A stretch of DNA of 44,761 bases from Oehlia diaphana. Lineage: Eukaryota; Glomeromycota; Glomeromycetes; Glomerales; Glomeraceae. A program made the translations under genes and the position numbers. Every line of letters begins with the position of its first letter. Position 1 is the first letter of the stretch. Below the pieces are notes generated by a model. The model had not been told where the DNA came from, did no database searches, and saw only the letters and a list, made by a program, of their open reading frames with translations. The stretch spans positions 58,070 to 102,830 of the forward strand of contig QZLH01000285.1 in the NCBI GenBank assembly GCA_003833135.1. The letters are read 5' to 3'. Shown in pieces: positions 11,601 to 20,635 of the stretch.

Positions 11601-12717
11601 TATTAATGGTAGTAAGTTATTACTTTTAATTAGATGTAAAATATATATGGAATTAAAAATGCATTATGAAGCAAAAACAGATTTAAATTTGTTATATGGT
11701 TTAAGTAAAAGTTATTTTGAAAATATATTACATTATTATTTTTTGCAAGAATGCATTATGGATTTTTGGCCACTTTCAGTAGTTAATAATGAACTTGGAA
11801 TTGTTGATGGATTTAATCAGCACATGTACGAAAGTAAGAGTATGATTAATTTATTTATTAATTTCTTATACTAATAATAAACAATCAATTCATTAATTAA
11901 TAATAAATTATTTTAGAATCACATGTTTATTCTATATCAAATCTGGTAAATCTAAATAGCCAACTTCATCAATTTCAAGAAAATGATATAAATAGGTAAG
12001 TGAATGTATTTATTATATATTTAAAAATTTATAAATTTTTAACTTTGAATTACTTGTATTTTAAAAAATCCAAGTTTATCAGGAAAGGTGATAAATCCAA
12101 AAAATGAAAAACTTTATTTGATTTTGCCCATATTTAATAAATACTTTTCTGATTTTAAAATTATTTGGAAAATAAATGTTAAAGAAACATTACATAAAGA
12201 ATGCTTTATAAGGTTTATAATTAAAAATGTAAGTTTTTTAATTACTAAAATATCTTTTTCATTATTAAAAATGTTTATATTTTAATTTATAAATGAATTT
12301 ATTATAGAATTCTGAACAATGTGAACATATTTTAAAATATGAAGATGTGTTAAAATTTGAGGGATTAGGTTGGATTGAATATCAGCTTCCAATAAATATA
12401 TATGGATGTGAAATACAACTTTCAATTGAAATAAATGGTTCTATTAATATGGTAAATTTTTGGAACTTTTTATTTTAAAAGAAAATTGATTATAGTAACT
12501 TATTATTATTTATTTATTTATATAGCAAATAGATTATGTTCGATTTGGCTCTAATAAAGAAATAATAACTTGCAATTCTAATATAAGTAATTTGTTGCTA
12601 AATTTTCATAAAATTATTTGTCCAAATATTCCAGAAACTTTTAAAGATAAATATTTTTCAAGAAAAGAAATGGAAAACTTGCTTGAGTTGAAAGATATAA
12701 TTAATAACTTAAAATGA
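8697..12717 (+). CDS. Large RING-like and TPR protein, six exons, intact
   Basis: Exons: 8697-8717, 8800-11833, 11917-11995, 12075-12228, 12308-12451, 12526-12717. The introns are 74-83 bases and phases agree throughout, giving 1207 residues. Residues 1-45 are Ser/Asn-rich; 46-470 form a helical region of unknown family. A Lys/Gly linker (GKGKGKG, about 474-480) precedes a RING-like zinc finger (C508-C543). The second zinc site is complete (C523, H525, C540, C543), whereas the first keeps only C508, with S511, S528 and N531 at the other positions. An acidic Asp/Ser patch lies near 590-600. TPR-like helical pairs run from about 634 to 907, and a unique C-terminal region was missed when only the long exon was read. 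Likely a scaffold or ubiquitin-ligase-like adaptor; substrate unknown. The first seven-codon exon (donor GTGAAT) is the least certain part. The gene's 3' end is partly duplicated at 16.4 kb. Confidence 0.8.
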
Positions 12718-12960
12718 TTTTTTTTTAAGTCTAATATTATTTTTATTTTTTGTTTTTTTTTGAAATTTGACATTGTTATGACTTATGAAAATTATTAAAA
12801 TCATATTATTTATTTAGCTAAAAAAAGCTTAAGCTATTATACAGTTAATTTATATGTGATAATGTTATTCAGTGCAGTATGATTTTGAAAACCTGATCAT
12901 TTTTTCAAAATTTTCAAAAATTCCATATCATATCATACTATATATTATATATACTAGAAC
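12718..12960. other. 3' flank of RING/TPR gene
   Basis: AT-rich spacer with T-runs that could include the polyadenylation region; no other feature seen. Confidence 0.4.
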
Positions 12961-13268
12961 CAGTGCCCCTATAAAAAAAAAAATTTGGAATTTGTCCTGA
13001 AAAGTATGGAAAATGTCCAGAAATTTTCCGTGCGTCCAGAAAACATTCAGAAATGGTCATGTTTTGGAACATTTTCTGGACACTTGATTCTGGACAAATT
13101 CTGGACAAATTCTGAAGTGTCAAGAAAATGTCTGGAATTTGTGCATCTGGAAAGTGTTCCAAAACGTGACCGTTTCCAAATGTTTTCTGGACGCACCAAA
13201 AATCTCTGGACATTTTCCATACTTTTCAGGACAAATTCCAAATTTTCTTTTTTTATAAGGCGTGCAGT
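12961..13268. mobile_element. Foldback (long inverted repeat) element 1
   Basis: The left half, from CCCCTATAAAAAAA through TTTGTCCTGAAAAGTATGG, is mirrored in reverse complement by the right half ending CATACTTTTCAGGACAAA and TTTTTATAAGG. The arms are about 130 bases with mismatches and the centre is near 13105. CTGGACA-type motifs repeat within each arm. Because of the symmetry, both strands show similar spurious ORFs. Class is unknown; most likely a MITE or foldback transposon. Confidence 0.75.
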
Positions 13269-13522
13269 AGGGTATGATTAATTTGTTTATAATCCAAATA
13301 ACTATGGACATTAATGTCCAAATAACCACTATAATTAGATGGACATTGGTGTCTATAACCACATATAAATGGACATTAATGGTACATTTACCATATTGAT
13401 GATTATTTGGATACTTGACCATAGTGGTTATGTCCATTTAACTATAGTGCTTATTTGGATGCATTAATGTCCATAGTTATTTTGAATATAAAAAAAAAAA
13501 TTAACTGTACCATACTGCCCCC
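13262..13522. mobile_element. Foldback element 2 with GGACATTAATGTCC palindromes
   Basis: Ends pair as GCAGTAGGGTATGATTAATTT at the left and, inverted, GCAGTATGGTACAGTTAATTT at the right; similarity continues through CAAATAACTATGGACATTAA-type sequence. The 14-base palindrome GGACATTAATGTCC occurs near the left end and relatives of it occur several times inside. It abuts foldback element 1 with almost no spacer. Confidence 0.7.
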
Positions 13523-13745
13523 AAAAACTTCATATAAAGGTTTTAGTAAAATGAGTAAGGTTATTATAAAAAATCAAAAATTGTTATTAGTTAAGTCAGG
13601 TCATTTTATTATAAGTGCAATTAAAGTTTTTAGTTAAATTGGGTAAAGGCCAGATTGTTATTATACTTATATAAAAGAGTAATAATCTTATAATTCATTT
13701 TTAGGTTATTATATGATGGGTAATAATATATATATTTTTAAGGGA
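13523..13745. other. AT-rich spacer, nothing seen
   Basis: No supported feature. Confidence 0.4.
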
Positions 13746-13860
13746 TACAGTCACCACTGGATATAACGAACCCTTCATTCCAGAGGGTTTAGTTCAGTAT
13801 AGGGTGAATTCGTTATATAATACTTTATTCTATATACCAAACAGTTTGGTATATAGGTTC
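13746..13860. mobile_element. Pogo/Tigger-like terminal fragment with perfect hairpin
   Basis: CAGTCACCACTGGATATAAC followed by GAACCC looks like the end of a pogo-type element, and TATAACGAA is partly repeated in inverted form at about 13806-13818. Just downstream, 13830-13841 and 13845-13856 form a perfect 12-bp stem with a 3-base loop (CTATATACCAAA-CAG-TTTGGTATATAG). No transposase is present. The family call rests on recall of typical ends. Confidence 0.45.
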
Positions 13861-14340
13861 TACCAATAAAATCAAGTCACATAATTATGATTTAAAATTA
13901 TTTTTTTTATATTATTAAAAAATTATTAAAGTTTACAAAATGAATTATGAATTTTAACCTGCACGTCATAAGCATCATATTATATTGTTTATTTATTTAT
14001 TTATTTTTAGTTATTTTATGTGAAGTTGGCAAGGTACACAAAAAGATATGAATAATCCCTATAAGAAATATGTATATGGAAAGGATACGTTTTGTATACA
14101 TTTTATGTACATTTCTATAGATTCCATATACAAATTCTGGTCATTTAATAAGCAATTCATTTTTGAACATTTTTTTAAAAAACTAACGTATACAAAATGT
14201 ATACAGAAAAATTATTCATGTGGAATGTATACAGAATTTTTAAACTTAATATTTTTAGAAGATAATTTTACAAAAATCCTATATCATAACATGAGATTAC
14301 GTGATTGTTTATTGTTTTGTTATGATACGTTTTTTGTTTT
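13861..14340. other. AT-rich region with GTATAC-containing motifs
   Basis: Several GTATACA/TGTATAC words occur between 14060 and 14240, forming loose inverted repeats. The 140-codon frame over this stretch is low-complexity and ends in polypyrimidine translation, so I do not call it. Confidence 0.35.
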
Positions 14341-14906
14341 TTATATAAACCCTTACTTTGATGAGCCCATCTTCCTTTCTGTCTTTCCTTTCCTTTCTCT
14401 TTTCTCTTGTCTTATTTTTTTATTTTTTCTAAATTTTTCTTCTTTTTTCGTCATCCCCCTTTTAAAATAAAAATATCTTTTTTTGTACCTCACTTTAAAA
14501 AAATTTTTTATCACTCTCTTAAAAAAAAAAAATTTTTCTTTTATTCCCACTCTTCTTTTTTTTTTAAAAAAAAATCTTCTTTCTATTTCTATTTCCTCTT
14601 TATAAAAAATTTTTTTTTTTTTTAACTTTAACGTCCTTCCTTTAAAAAAAATTTTTTTTAACTTTCCTAACTTCGTTGCCCTCTTTTTAAAAAAATATTT
14701 TTTTTTGATTTATTCTTTATTCCCCTTTCTTTTTATTTATATTTATCCCTTTTTTTATTTCATAGGCCAGCAGATTTTTTTTGTGAGAAGATCCAGTTTC
14801 TTTTTCTTTTTGTAGATCAATTTGGGAGTCCTTCCTTTTTGTAGGATAGTCCAGGATTTTTTTCTTTTTTTAGGTCAGTTCAAATTTTCTTTTTTTTCTT
14901 TCTAAG
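14341..14906 (+). repeat. Polypyrimidine tract, about 560 bases
   Basis: The plus strand is dominated by T and C, interrupted mainly by A-runs. The long Phe/Ser/Lys-rich ORFs on both strands are products of this composition. It ends at CTTTCTAAG, an excellent splice acceptor for the following B55-like exon. Confidence 0.8.
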
Positions 14907-15330
14907 TGGAAGAAGATCCTGACAATAAATCTTTTTTCTCAGAAATTATTTCATCTATTTCTGATGTTAAGTTCAGCAAAGATGGAAAGTATATTCTTTC
15001 ACGTGATTATTTGACTCTGGAAATCTGGGACATAACTATGGAAAATCGGGTTCAGATTCTTTTTTTTTGTAGGTTATTTCAGTTTTGTTGCTTTAGGCTT
15101 CAGAGCCGTCTTTTTTTGTAGGTCAGTTTTGGATTTATTTTGTTGTTTTGGTTTCATTTTTATCAGATGCTTCATAATTCTTTTCTTTATATAGGTCAGA
15201 CATTCTGGAGTTCTCTTGCTGACCTTTGGTGACTTAGACAATTGCAGATACTATATGAGGAGGGTTTTTGTTTCCAATTAAGTTAGACATTCTTATGTTT
15301 CTTTTTTTTGTTTTTTTAGGTTGTTTAACT
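14770..15330 (+). repeat. Array of acceptor-like T-tract/TAGGTCAGTT units
   Basis: A T-rich tract ending in (G)TAG followed by GTCAG, ATCAA, GATAG or GTTAT recurs at about 14815, 14844, 14873, 15073, 15121, 15195 and 15320. The units sit on both sides of the B55 exon. They may be duplicated copies of its intron 3' end. Confidence 0.5.
14907..15048 (+). pseudogene. Exon relic of PP2A regulatory subunit B55 (PR55/Cdc55)
   Basis: About 47 codons translate to a segment highly characteristic of B55, the WD40 regulatory subunit of protein phosphatase 2[21 protein letters not shown], then [15 protein letters not shown] and [11 protein letters not shown]. In B55 proteins this stretch covers one WD blade and its neighbour in the middle of the propeller. 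Similarity starts right at a CTAAG acceptor and stops after MENR, where B55 would continue with Pro-Val. I find no other B55 exon nearby, so this is an isolated gene fragment. It is open and well conserved, which implies recent capture or some selection. The donor side (CGG|GTTCAG) is weak. Confidence 0.8.
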
Positions 15331-15745
15331 CCAAATGAACCTGAACTTATAGATAATTTTGGTTGCAATAGGTGGTTTTAATAGGGAGGGAATTTTTGTA
15401 AAGTATTTGTATTTTGTTTATTTTTCATTTTTTATTTAATTTAATAAAGTTAAAATTAGATTTATGCAAATACAATTATAGTAAACTGTAATATAAATAG
15501 TAAATTCAGTGACCAAATCGTATAAATTTTGTGATAAAATCAGTGACCAAATCATGTAAATTCCATATGAATTCCATGCAAATTCCGTATCCAAGCCATA
15601 CGTATCCAAACCATATTTTTAGTGATATGGAATTGTGCATTTTTCCGTATCCTATTTATAGGGAATACAAAAAAGTTACTAATCGAACCTGTCATCTGTC
15701 AAAGCCATTTCAACTAGGACAGACCCTTACTTCTAAAGAGATTTA
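15331..15745. other. Unassigned sequence with CCATAC/TCCGTATCC motifs
   Basis: TCCGTATCC and ATCCAA(A/G)CCATA-type words repeat between 15585 and 15660, suggesting a degenerate transposon end. No gene. Confidence 0.3.
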
Positions 15746-16290
15746 GGGTGACCCAACTAGGGCCACCCTAAACCCACCCCGGACCACCCACAACAGTAGG
15801 TATTTTGTGGTATTTGGGGCCAACTGCAGCGTATCAAGATGAGGCGAACACAACCGAACACACTCCTCATAGACTACCTTAGCAACTCCTCACACTCCTT
15901 TCAGTGTAAGGGAATAATTGGTTGGCCACCTGCTATACAGCTTTTGTGGTTGGTGCCCCGCCGACGCCTATTCTATCCCCCTTTAGAGCCATTTCGGGTA
16001 CCAAGAAACCCCCAATAAACACAGCACTATATAAGGATCTCAGACCATTTATGACCTACCATATCAGTTTACTAATGTATCTCTACTACCACCTCACTAT
16101 CGATAGGCATCATTTCAGCTACCCTTATGGGTACGGGATCTTCAACATTAGTGGCTGCGCACACAGTAATATTCTTATAATCTGTTGGATATGTGGATCA
16201 AACCTGCATCCTAATGATTGGTCAGATCAATAAGGAGTGTCGACGCACTAGGCCATTACACTAGGGACGCCAATCTCTCATCATATTATA
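15746..16290 (+). other. GC-richer block, probable transposon fragment
   Basis: Base composition is clearly richer in G and C than the surroundings (for example GGGCCACCCTAAACCCACCC and GGTGCCCCGCCGACGCC). A 103-codon frame (15922-16233) lacks any recognisable domain. The composition and abrupt edges fit a foreign or repeat-derived insert. The class is not recognised. Confidence 0.35.
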
Positions 16291-16348
16291 TTGTGTTTCT
16301 ACCAATTTTAATTCACGTGATCATTTGTATATCACTAATATATTCGGG

Positions 16349-16595
16349 TTTAAAATCCAAAGTTTATCAGGAAAGGTGATAAATTCAAAAAATGAAAAAC
16401 TTCATTTGGATTCTCCTACACTAGTAAATGAGTTTGCATAGTTTATTTATTTAACTGCGAAATGATAACCTACTGTTACCAGCTTATTACAAAATTTGTC
16501 CAAATGTCCCAGAAATTTTTAAAGATAAATTCTTTTCAAGAAAAGAAATGAAAAACTTACTTGAATTGAAAGATATAATTAATAATTTAAAATGA
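16349..16595 (+). pseudogene. Partial second copy of the RING/TPR gene 3' end
   Basis: 16357-16419 matches the intron end and start of exon 4 of the RING/TPR gene (TTTATCAGGAAAGGTGATAA and following). 16490-16595 matches the last ~35 codons of exon 6 through the same TGA stop. Exon 5 and most of exons 4 and 6 are missing. The final segment is still open and reads ICPNVPEIFKDKFFSRKEMK, differing from the intact gene mainly by conservative changes, so it derives from a diverged paralogue or an old duplication. Confidence 0.75.
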
Positions 16596-17150
16596 TATGT
16601 TTTTTTTTTTTGAAATTTAATACTATTTCACTTTTTTTTTTTTTGTCATTTATTTTTGTAATTTATTTAAAAATTAATAAAATTATATTATTATTTAATG
16701 TAAGAAATTCAATTAAAAATAATTAAAATAAAATTTTTAAACAAAAAAATTTAAAGCTCAGAAATTTCAAGTGGATTATTATTTTAAGCAATATTAATAT
16801 AATCCTTCAAAGCCGTTCACGTAATCCGTTCACGTAACTAATGTTATAATGTATGAACCATCATAATTACTACTCAATGTCGATGAAAATATTTTATCCA
16901 ATAAAATTGTTCTAAACTTAATATTATATAATACGTAAAACGCAAGTTCATATTATTTAGAGCTCTCAGTTTCTGAATTTTTAAACAATATTAATACTTT
17001 AATGATCAGCAGATGATTACGTAAGAATGACGAAAAGCTTGAACATTGTAGATTTCGTAACTTGTACTATATACAGTAAGTATATAAAGCAGTGATTTCC
17101 ACCGTTCTTACAATACTTTTCCTGAAATTATTAATATTTAATTTTTTTTA
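16596..17150. other. AT-rich spacer
   Basis: TCCGTTCACGTAA-like words occur twice near 16815; nothing else supported. Confidence 0.4.
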
Positions 17151-17992
17151 TTATTATAATTTTTGCATCACTGTTCTGCATAAGTTATTTATATTTAAAC
17201 CCAATATTACAAATAGGAATGGGTTTGAGTTATCTGTTCCTTTTGATTACTTTCAGTTTGGTCCATTCAATAGTAAGAAATAAACGCGTAGAATAGGCCA
17301 AATAACCATGGAAATCTTTCCTTTTTTAGATAATTTCGATAATGTTGGTCGGAATTTTATTACTTATTTTAGTAGCTGACTGACATTATCATAATTCCAG
17401 CCCTGAAAAAATGCGTAGAGCTAATAGTAAATTTTTTGCTAATTTCCTATGACTTATTTATATATATCTCGGGGTCTTAATCAATTTGGAACCGGAACGG
17501 ACCGAGCGAATCAATTCCCATTCCTAAATCCTAATTATAAATTATTAAAAATAAACTGACATATTTAGTATTTACGATCACATTTATTTACAGAATAAAT
17601 TACAACCGTTGAAATTTACTAATTAAGAAAACAAGAGGGTTAGAAATTAATTTTGAGAAATTTATTGCAACATATTTCCCTTTCTATCTAAAAATTTCAG
17701 CCCACATTTCACTGATATTTGGAATCTTTGTCACTCATTTCAGTTTTAATAAGATAGATAAAATTTCAGAATTTTTATAATCGTTTCATATGCTTTAATA
17801 TTATTATACACTAATAATACACATACACTAATAATACACTAATAATTTGACACCAACTAATTTAAAAAAAAATTAATTTAATGACTTATTCTACCATAGA
17901 AGGAAAAATTACGTAATATATAATATTCTTTTTCAGTACTATATAAATTTTACCTCGACTATCGTAGTTTTAATGATCACCTATTCACATGA

Positions 17993-18193
17993 TTATATAT
18001 CGCAAAAGCACCTGCCAAAACGTAAAGTACATCCAGGAGGACAACGTTGAGCTTAAAAATTATAGTTTTGATAAATATAAGTAAATTTACTCAGTAATAA
18101 AATAAAAATTTTATTTTTTTATTAACCTGATATCGTGGTCGATATAATTGAAACGATGATCACGAAAATAGCGAAAAAAGCCTTGATCTTCAT
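17993..18193 (-). CDS. Small secreted cysteine-rich peptide A (41 residues)
   Basis: On the minus strand, exon 1 (18193-18127, 67 bases) and exon 2 (18051-17993) are joined by removing a 75-base intron (donor GTTAAT, acceptor TTTTTAAG). Exon 1 encodes a clear signal peptide: MKIK, a hydrophobic core AFFAIFVIIVSII, then a polar STTIS end. The mature part is only about 18 residues and has four cysteines arranged CPPGC-x6-CFCD, with Arg at three positions between and around them. Cleavage is expected around Ala23. Without splicing the frame ends at TAA right after the signal peptide, which hides the gene from ORF scans. A paralogue at 19786-19982 keeps the start, signal peptide, intron position and phase, and the cysteines. 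Small secreted cysteine-rich proteins are common effector candidates in mycorrhizal fungi, so an extracellular or symbiosis role is inferred. No named family is recognised. Confidence 0.75.
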
Positions 18194-18419
18194 TTTTTTT
18201 CAATTAGTTTTAAAAGATATTATAAAGAACTACACTTTCAATTTGTTTTTATTAAATTTGAAAAATTCAGAGTATTTTACAAAAATATATAAAAATATAA
18301 CACGAAGAATTATAACGCGTTATTTTTTTCAACAATTATATTCAACGAATATTGTGGCAAAGTACTTGATATAATTCAATGAATTGAACAATAGTCGAGT
18401 AGGTTCAAAAATCAATAAA

Positions 18420-18441
18420 TAAGCCACATTTAATTGGCTTA
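18420..18441. promoter_or_regulatory. Conserved upstream palindrome, copy A
   Basis: TAAGCCA-N8-TGGCTTA, about 230 bases before the start of peptide A. The identical 22-base block stands before peptide B. The surroundings (GGCTTATATTATTG on one side, GTGGCAAAGTA on the other) are also conserved. A transcription-factor site or a transposon scrap are both possible. Confidence 0.45.
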
Positions 18442-18540
18442 GGCAAATCGTTGGCTTATATTATTGGTATTATATACAGTACGTAGCATCATAATTCAAA
18501 TTTTTGATTTTATCATCACAACAATTCATCCGATGAGATA

Positions 18541-19390
18541 CCTTAATAACTCAATCTTTATTTCCTGCTGATAAAATTCTTTTTTTCCAATAAATTTAAA
18601 ATGATCACCGCTAATTATATGAAAAAAGCCATTCGCAATTATTAAATCAGCCTTCTTGGAAGGCTTAAGCAATAGTGTATAATCTATTTGAGTTTATCAA
18701 CTTTTATACCGTTAAACATTTAATATGGTAATACTGTGTCTTAGTTATTATATAAAGTTATTATATAAAAAATAAAATTTTTTAATGTTCATTTTGTATT
18801 TTCAGACGTTGAAAAAGAAACATGGACTGGATTGATCGCCATTCACAAATTTTAGGCAGAAATTGTTGCAGTCCACCTGATATCTATCCTTAAACAATTG
18901 GTTTCCTCCTCTTGTTATCGAAGGTCATGATGAACTTGTATGTAAAAATATGGCAAAGATTTTCTAACAGAGACGCTTATAAAGATGCATGAAAACTATG
19001 TAAAAACGGTAAAGAAAAGGTGATGCAGATGATGTAAGAAGTAGGTAATAGGCAATCCAATATAACTTCAGAAATAAATAATGTGCATGTTCACAAATAA
19101 CAAACGCGGAAAGATATGAAGAATTTATGCCTCGGAAACAAGTTAACCTTCAATATTGTAAATTTAATAAAAAATATTTTGACAATTTGATTCCAATCAC
19201 GAATAAAAAACTTTTTTACATAAATTTATTTTTTGTTCTTACAAATATTCGTTAAATAAATTTTAATCAAGTTATTTTTTTAAATTAATTTATGTTTAAA
19301 AAGTTTTCGCTCTGCAAAAATCAACTAGTCACGTGTTAGATCAACATGTGAAATGGTCTCCTATTATTATTAGTTTTCAATTTATTTTAT
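18541..19390. other. Spacer between the duplicated peptide units
   Basis: No intact gene. Short open stretches near 18890-18970 (reading NWFPPLVIEGHDELVCKNMA) may be coding debris but no family is recognised. Confidence 0.3.
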
Positions 19391-19785
19391 TCAAGATAAT
19401 TTTGCATTATTGTTCTGCATAAATTACTTATATTTAAACCCTAGAAATAAACCATGAAGTTTATGATCACATTTATTTACAAAATAAATTACTACTTGTT
19501 GACATTTACTAATTAAGAAAACAAAATTAATAGAGGATTTGGAAAATTAATTTTGAGAAATTATTGTTACATAGTTGTTTTCTTCTCTACAAATATTTGG
19601 AATCTTTGACACTTATTTCAGCGAATTTTTATAATCGTTCTTTGTGAGATGCCAACTAATTTAAAAAAAACATTACAGAAGAATAAAATTATGGTGAAAC
19701 CTATTATCTACTATATAATAAATATTATCACGACTACCCGTAGTTTCATATAAAAGTAAATTAAAACTAATGATACTTAACTTAT

Positions 19786-19982
19786 TCAATCACAAAAGCA
19801 CCCGTCAGGTGAAGGTGTAGGAATACATAAAGGAGGACAATAATGAGCTTAAAAAAATTATTAGTTTTAATAAATACAAGTTAAGTAAGTTAAGTAAGTT
19901 TATTTAATTATTAACCTGATACCGTGGTCGAAATAATTGAAATGATGGTCACAAAAATAGCGAAAAAAGCTTTGATATTCAT
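19786..19982 (-). CDS. Small secreted cysteine-rich peptide B (42 residues)
   Basis: Exon 1 (19982-19916, 67 bases) and exon 2 (19847-19786) flank a 68-base intron with GTTAAT donor and TTTTTAAG acceptor, in the same position and phase as in peptide A. The signal peptide (MNIKAFFAIFVTIISIISTT) is nearly identical to that of A. The mature peptide has CPPLC, then eight residues rich in Pro and Ser instead of six, then CFCD and the stop. The cysteine framework and flanking Pro-Pro and Phe are therefore fixed while the loop between them has changed in sequence and length. That contrast is typical of tandem secreted peptides under diversifying or relaxed loop selection, although two sequences cannot prove it. 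Function unknown; secretion is well supported. Confidence 0.75.
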
Positions 19983-20115
19983 TTTAAAAAGTTTATTTAT
20001 GATGTTGTAAATTTATACTTTCGATTTATTCAATTATGTGAAAATTCAAAATATTATTATGAAAATTGTGGCAAAGTATTAAACCGTCGTCAAGTAAGCC
20101 TGAAAATCAAGAAAA

Positions 20116-20137
20116 TAAGCCACATTTAATTGGCTTA
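20116..20137. promoter_or_regulatory. Conserved upstream palindrome, copy B
   Basis: Exact match to the 22-base block upstream of peptide A (TAAGCCA-N8-TGGCTTA), here about 135 bases before the peptide B start codon. Confidence 0.45.
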
Positions 20138-20215
20138 GATGAAACGTGGCTTATATTATTGATATTTTATACGTAGCAGAATTCAACTTTTTGATGTCAA
20201 TCATCGATTATACAC

Positions 20216-20635
20216 TATTGTTCCAAGATTATCATGTTCAAATTTTTAGATCAATTCGTCTAATATGGGTGATAATCATGAAATTTTATCCCAAATGTAA
20301 ATACCTTTCAAGGAAAGATATAACTAGGAAACGGGAGCCGTTGTAAGTCCGGAGCGAGGTATCATAATAAATAATAAATAAAGATGGTTAACATATATCA
20401 AGAATGGTAGCGATTTTCTACTAATTAGCAGCATAATGCCTTGGAATTCCGGGTCACGTGATCAATCATTTTTCCTAGTGCGTAGACATATATAGTCCTT
20501 CGCATTCGCTCCGGATAATTAACAACTTATATCAAGAATTTAAAATAAATCCACCACCACCAAAATATATGAATACAAACAATTTTTTTTTTTTTGCAAG
20601 CGAAGTTTAAGATTAAGTTAGGGTAAAAGCGGGTT
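20216..20635. other. Spacer, nothing firm
   Basis: CCGGAGCGAGG (about 20349) and CGCTCCGG (about 20508) form a distant inverted pair, and GGTCACGTGATC lies at about 20453. No gene is supported. Confidence 0.35.

Larger units (their letters stand above)
17153..18540. repeat. Segmental duplication, copy A
   Basis: Similar in order to 19393-20215. Shared landmarks are GTTCTGCATAA (17173), GATCACATTTATTTACA (17576), ATATTTGGAATCTTTG (17714), the peptide gene (17993-18193), and the AATAAGCCACATTTAATTGG block (about 18416). The two copies differ by substitutions and by indels of up to a few hundred bases; the coding exons are among the better-kept parts. Confidence 0.8.
19393..20215. repeat. Segmental duplication, copy B
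   Basis: Shorter partner of copy A with the same order of landmarks: GTTCTGCATAAA (19413), GATCACATTTATTTACA (19468), ATATTTGGAATCTTTG (19596), peptide gene (19786-19982), AATAAGCCACATTTAATTGG (20112). Gaps relative to copy A lie mainly in non-coding parts. Confidence 0.8.

Noticed and set aside
12088..12285. Independent 65-codon gene
   Set aside because: It is exon 4 of the RING/TPR gene read into the following intron.
12938..13437. Four overlapping ORFs on both strands with similar peptides
   Set aside because: They come from the two arms of a foldback element, which is why both strands give the same peptide text.
14353..14625. Long overlapping ORFs on both strands (Phe/Lys/Ser-rich)
   Set aside because: They are translations of a polypyrimidine tract with A/T homopolymers; composition alone explains them.
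18135..18374. 79-codon plus-strand ORF as a gene
   Set aside because: It overlaps antisense to exon 1 of peptide A and is not conserved in the duplicated copy, whereas the minus-strand peptide is.
20349..20515. tRNA or structured RNA around CCGGAGCGAGG
   Set aside because: The inverted GC-rich words are too far apart and no tRNA A/B box or cloverleaf could be built.
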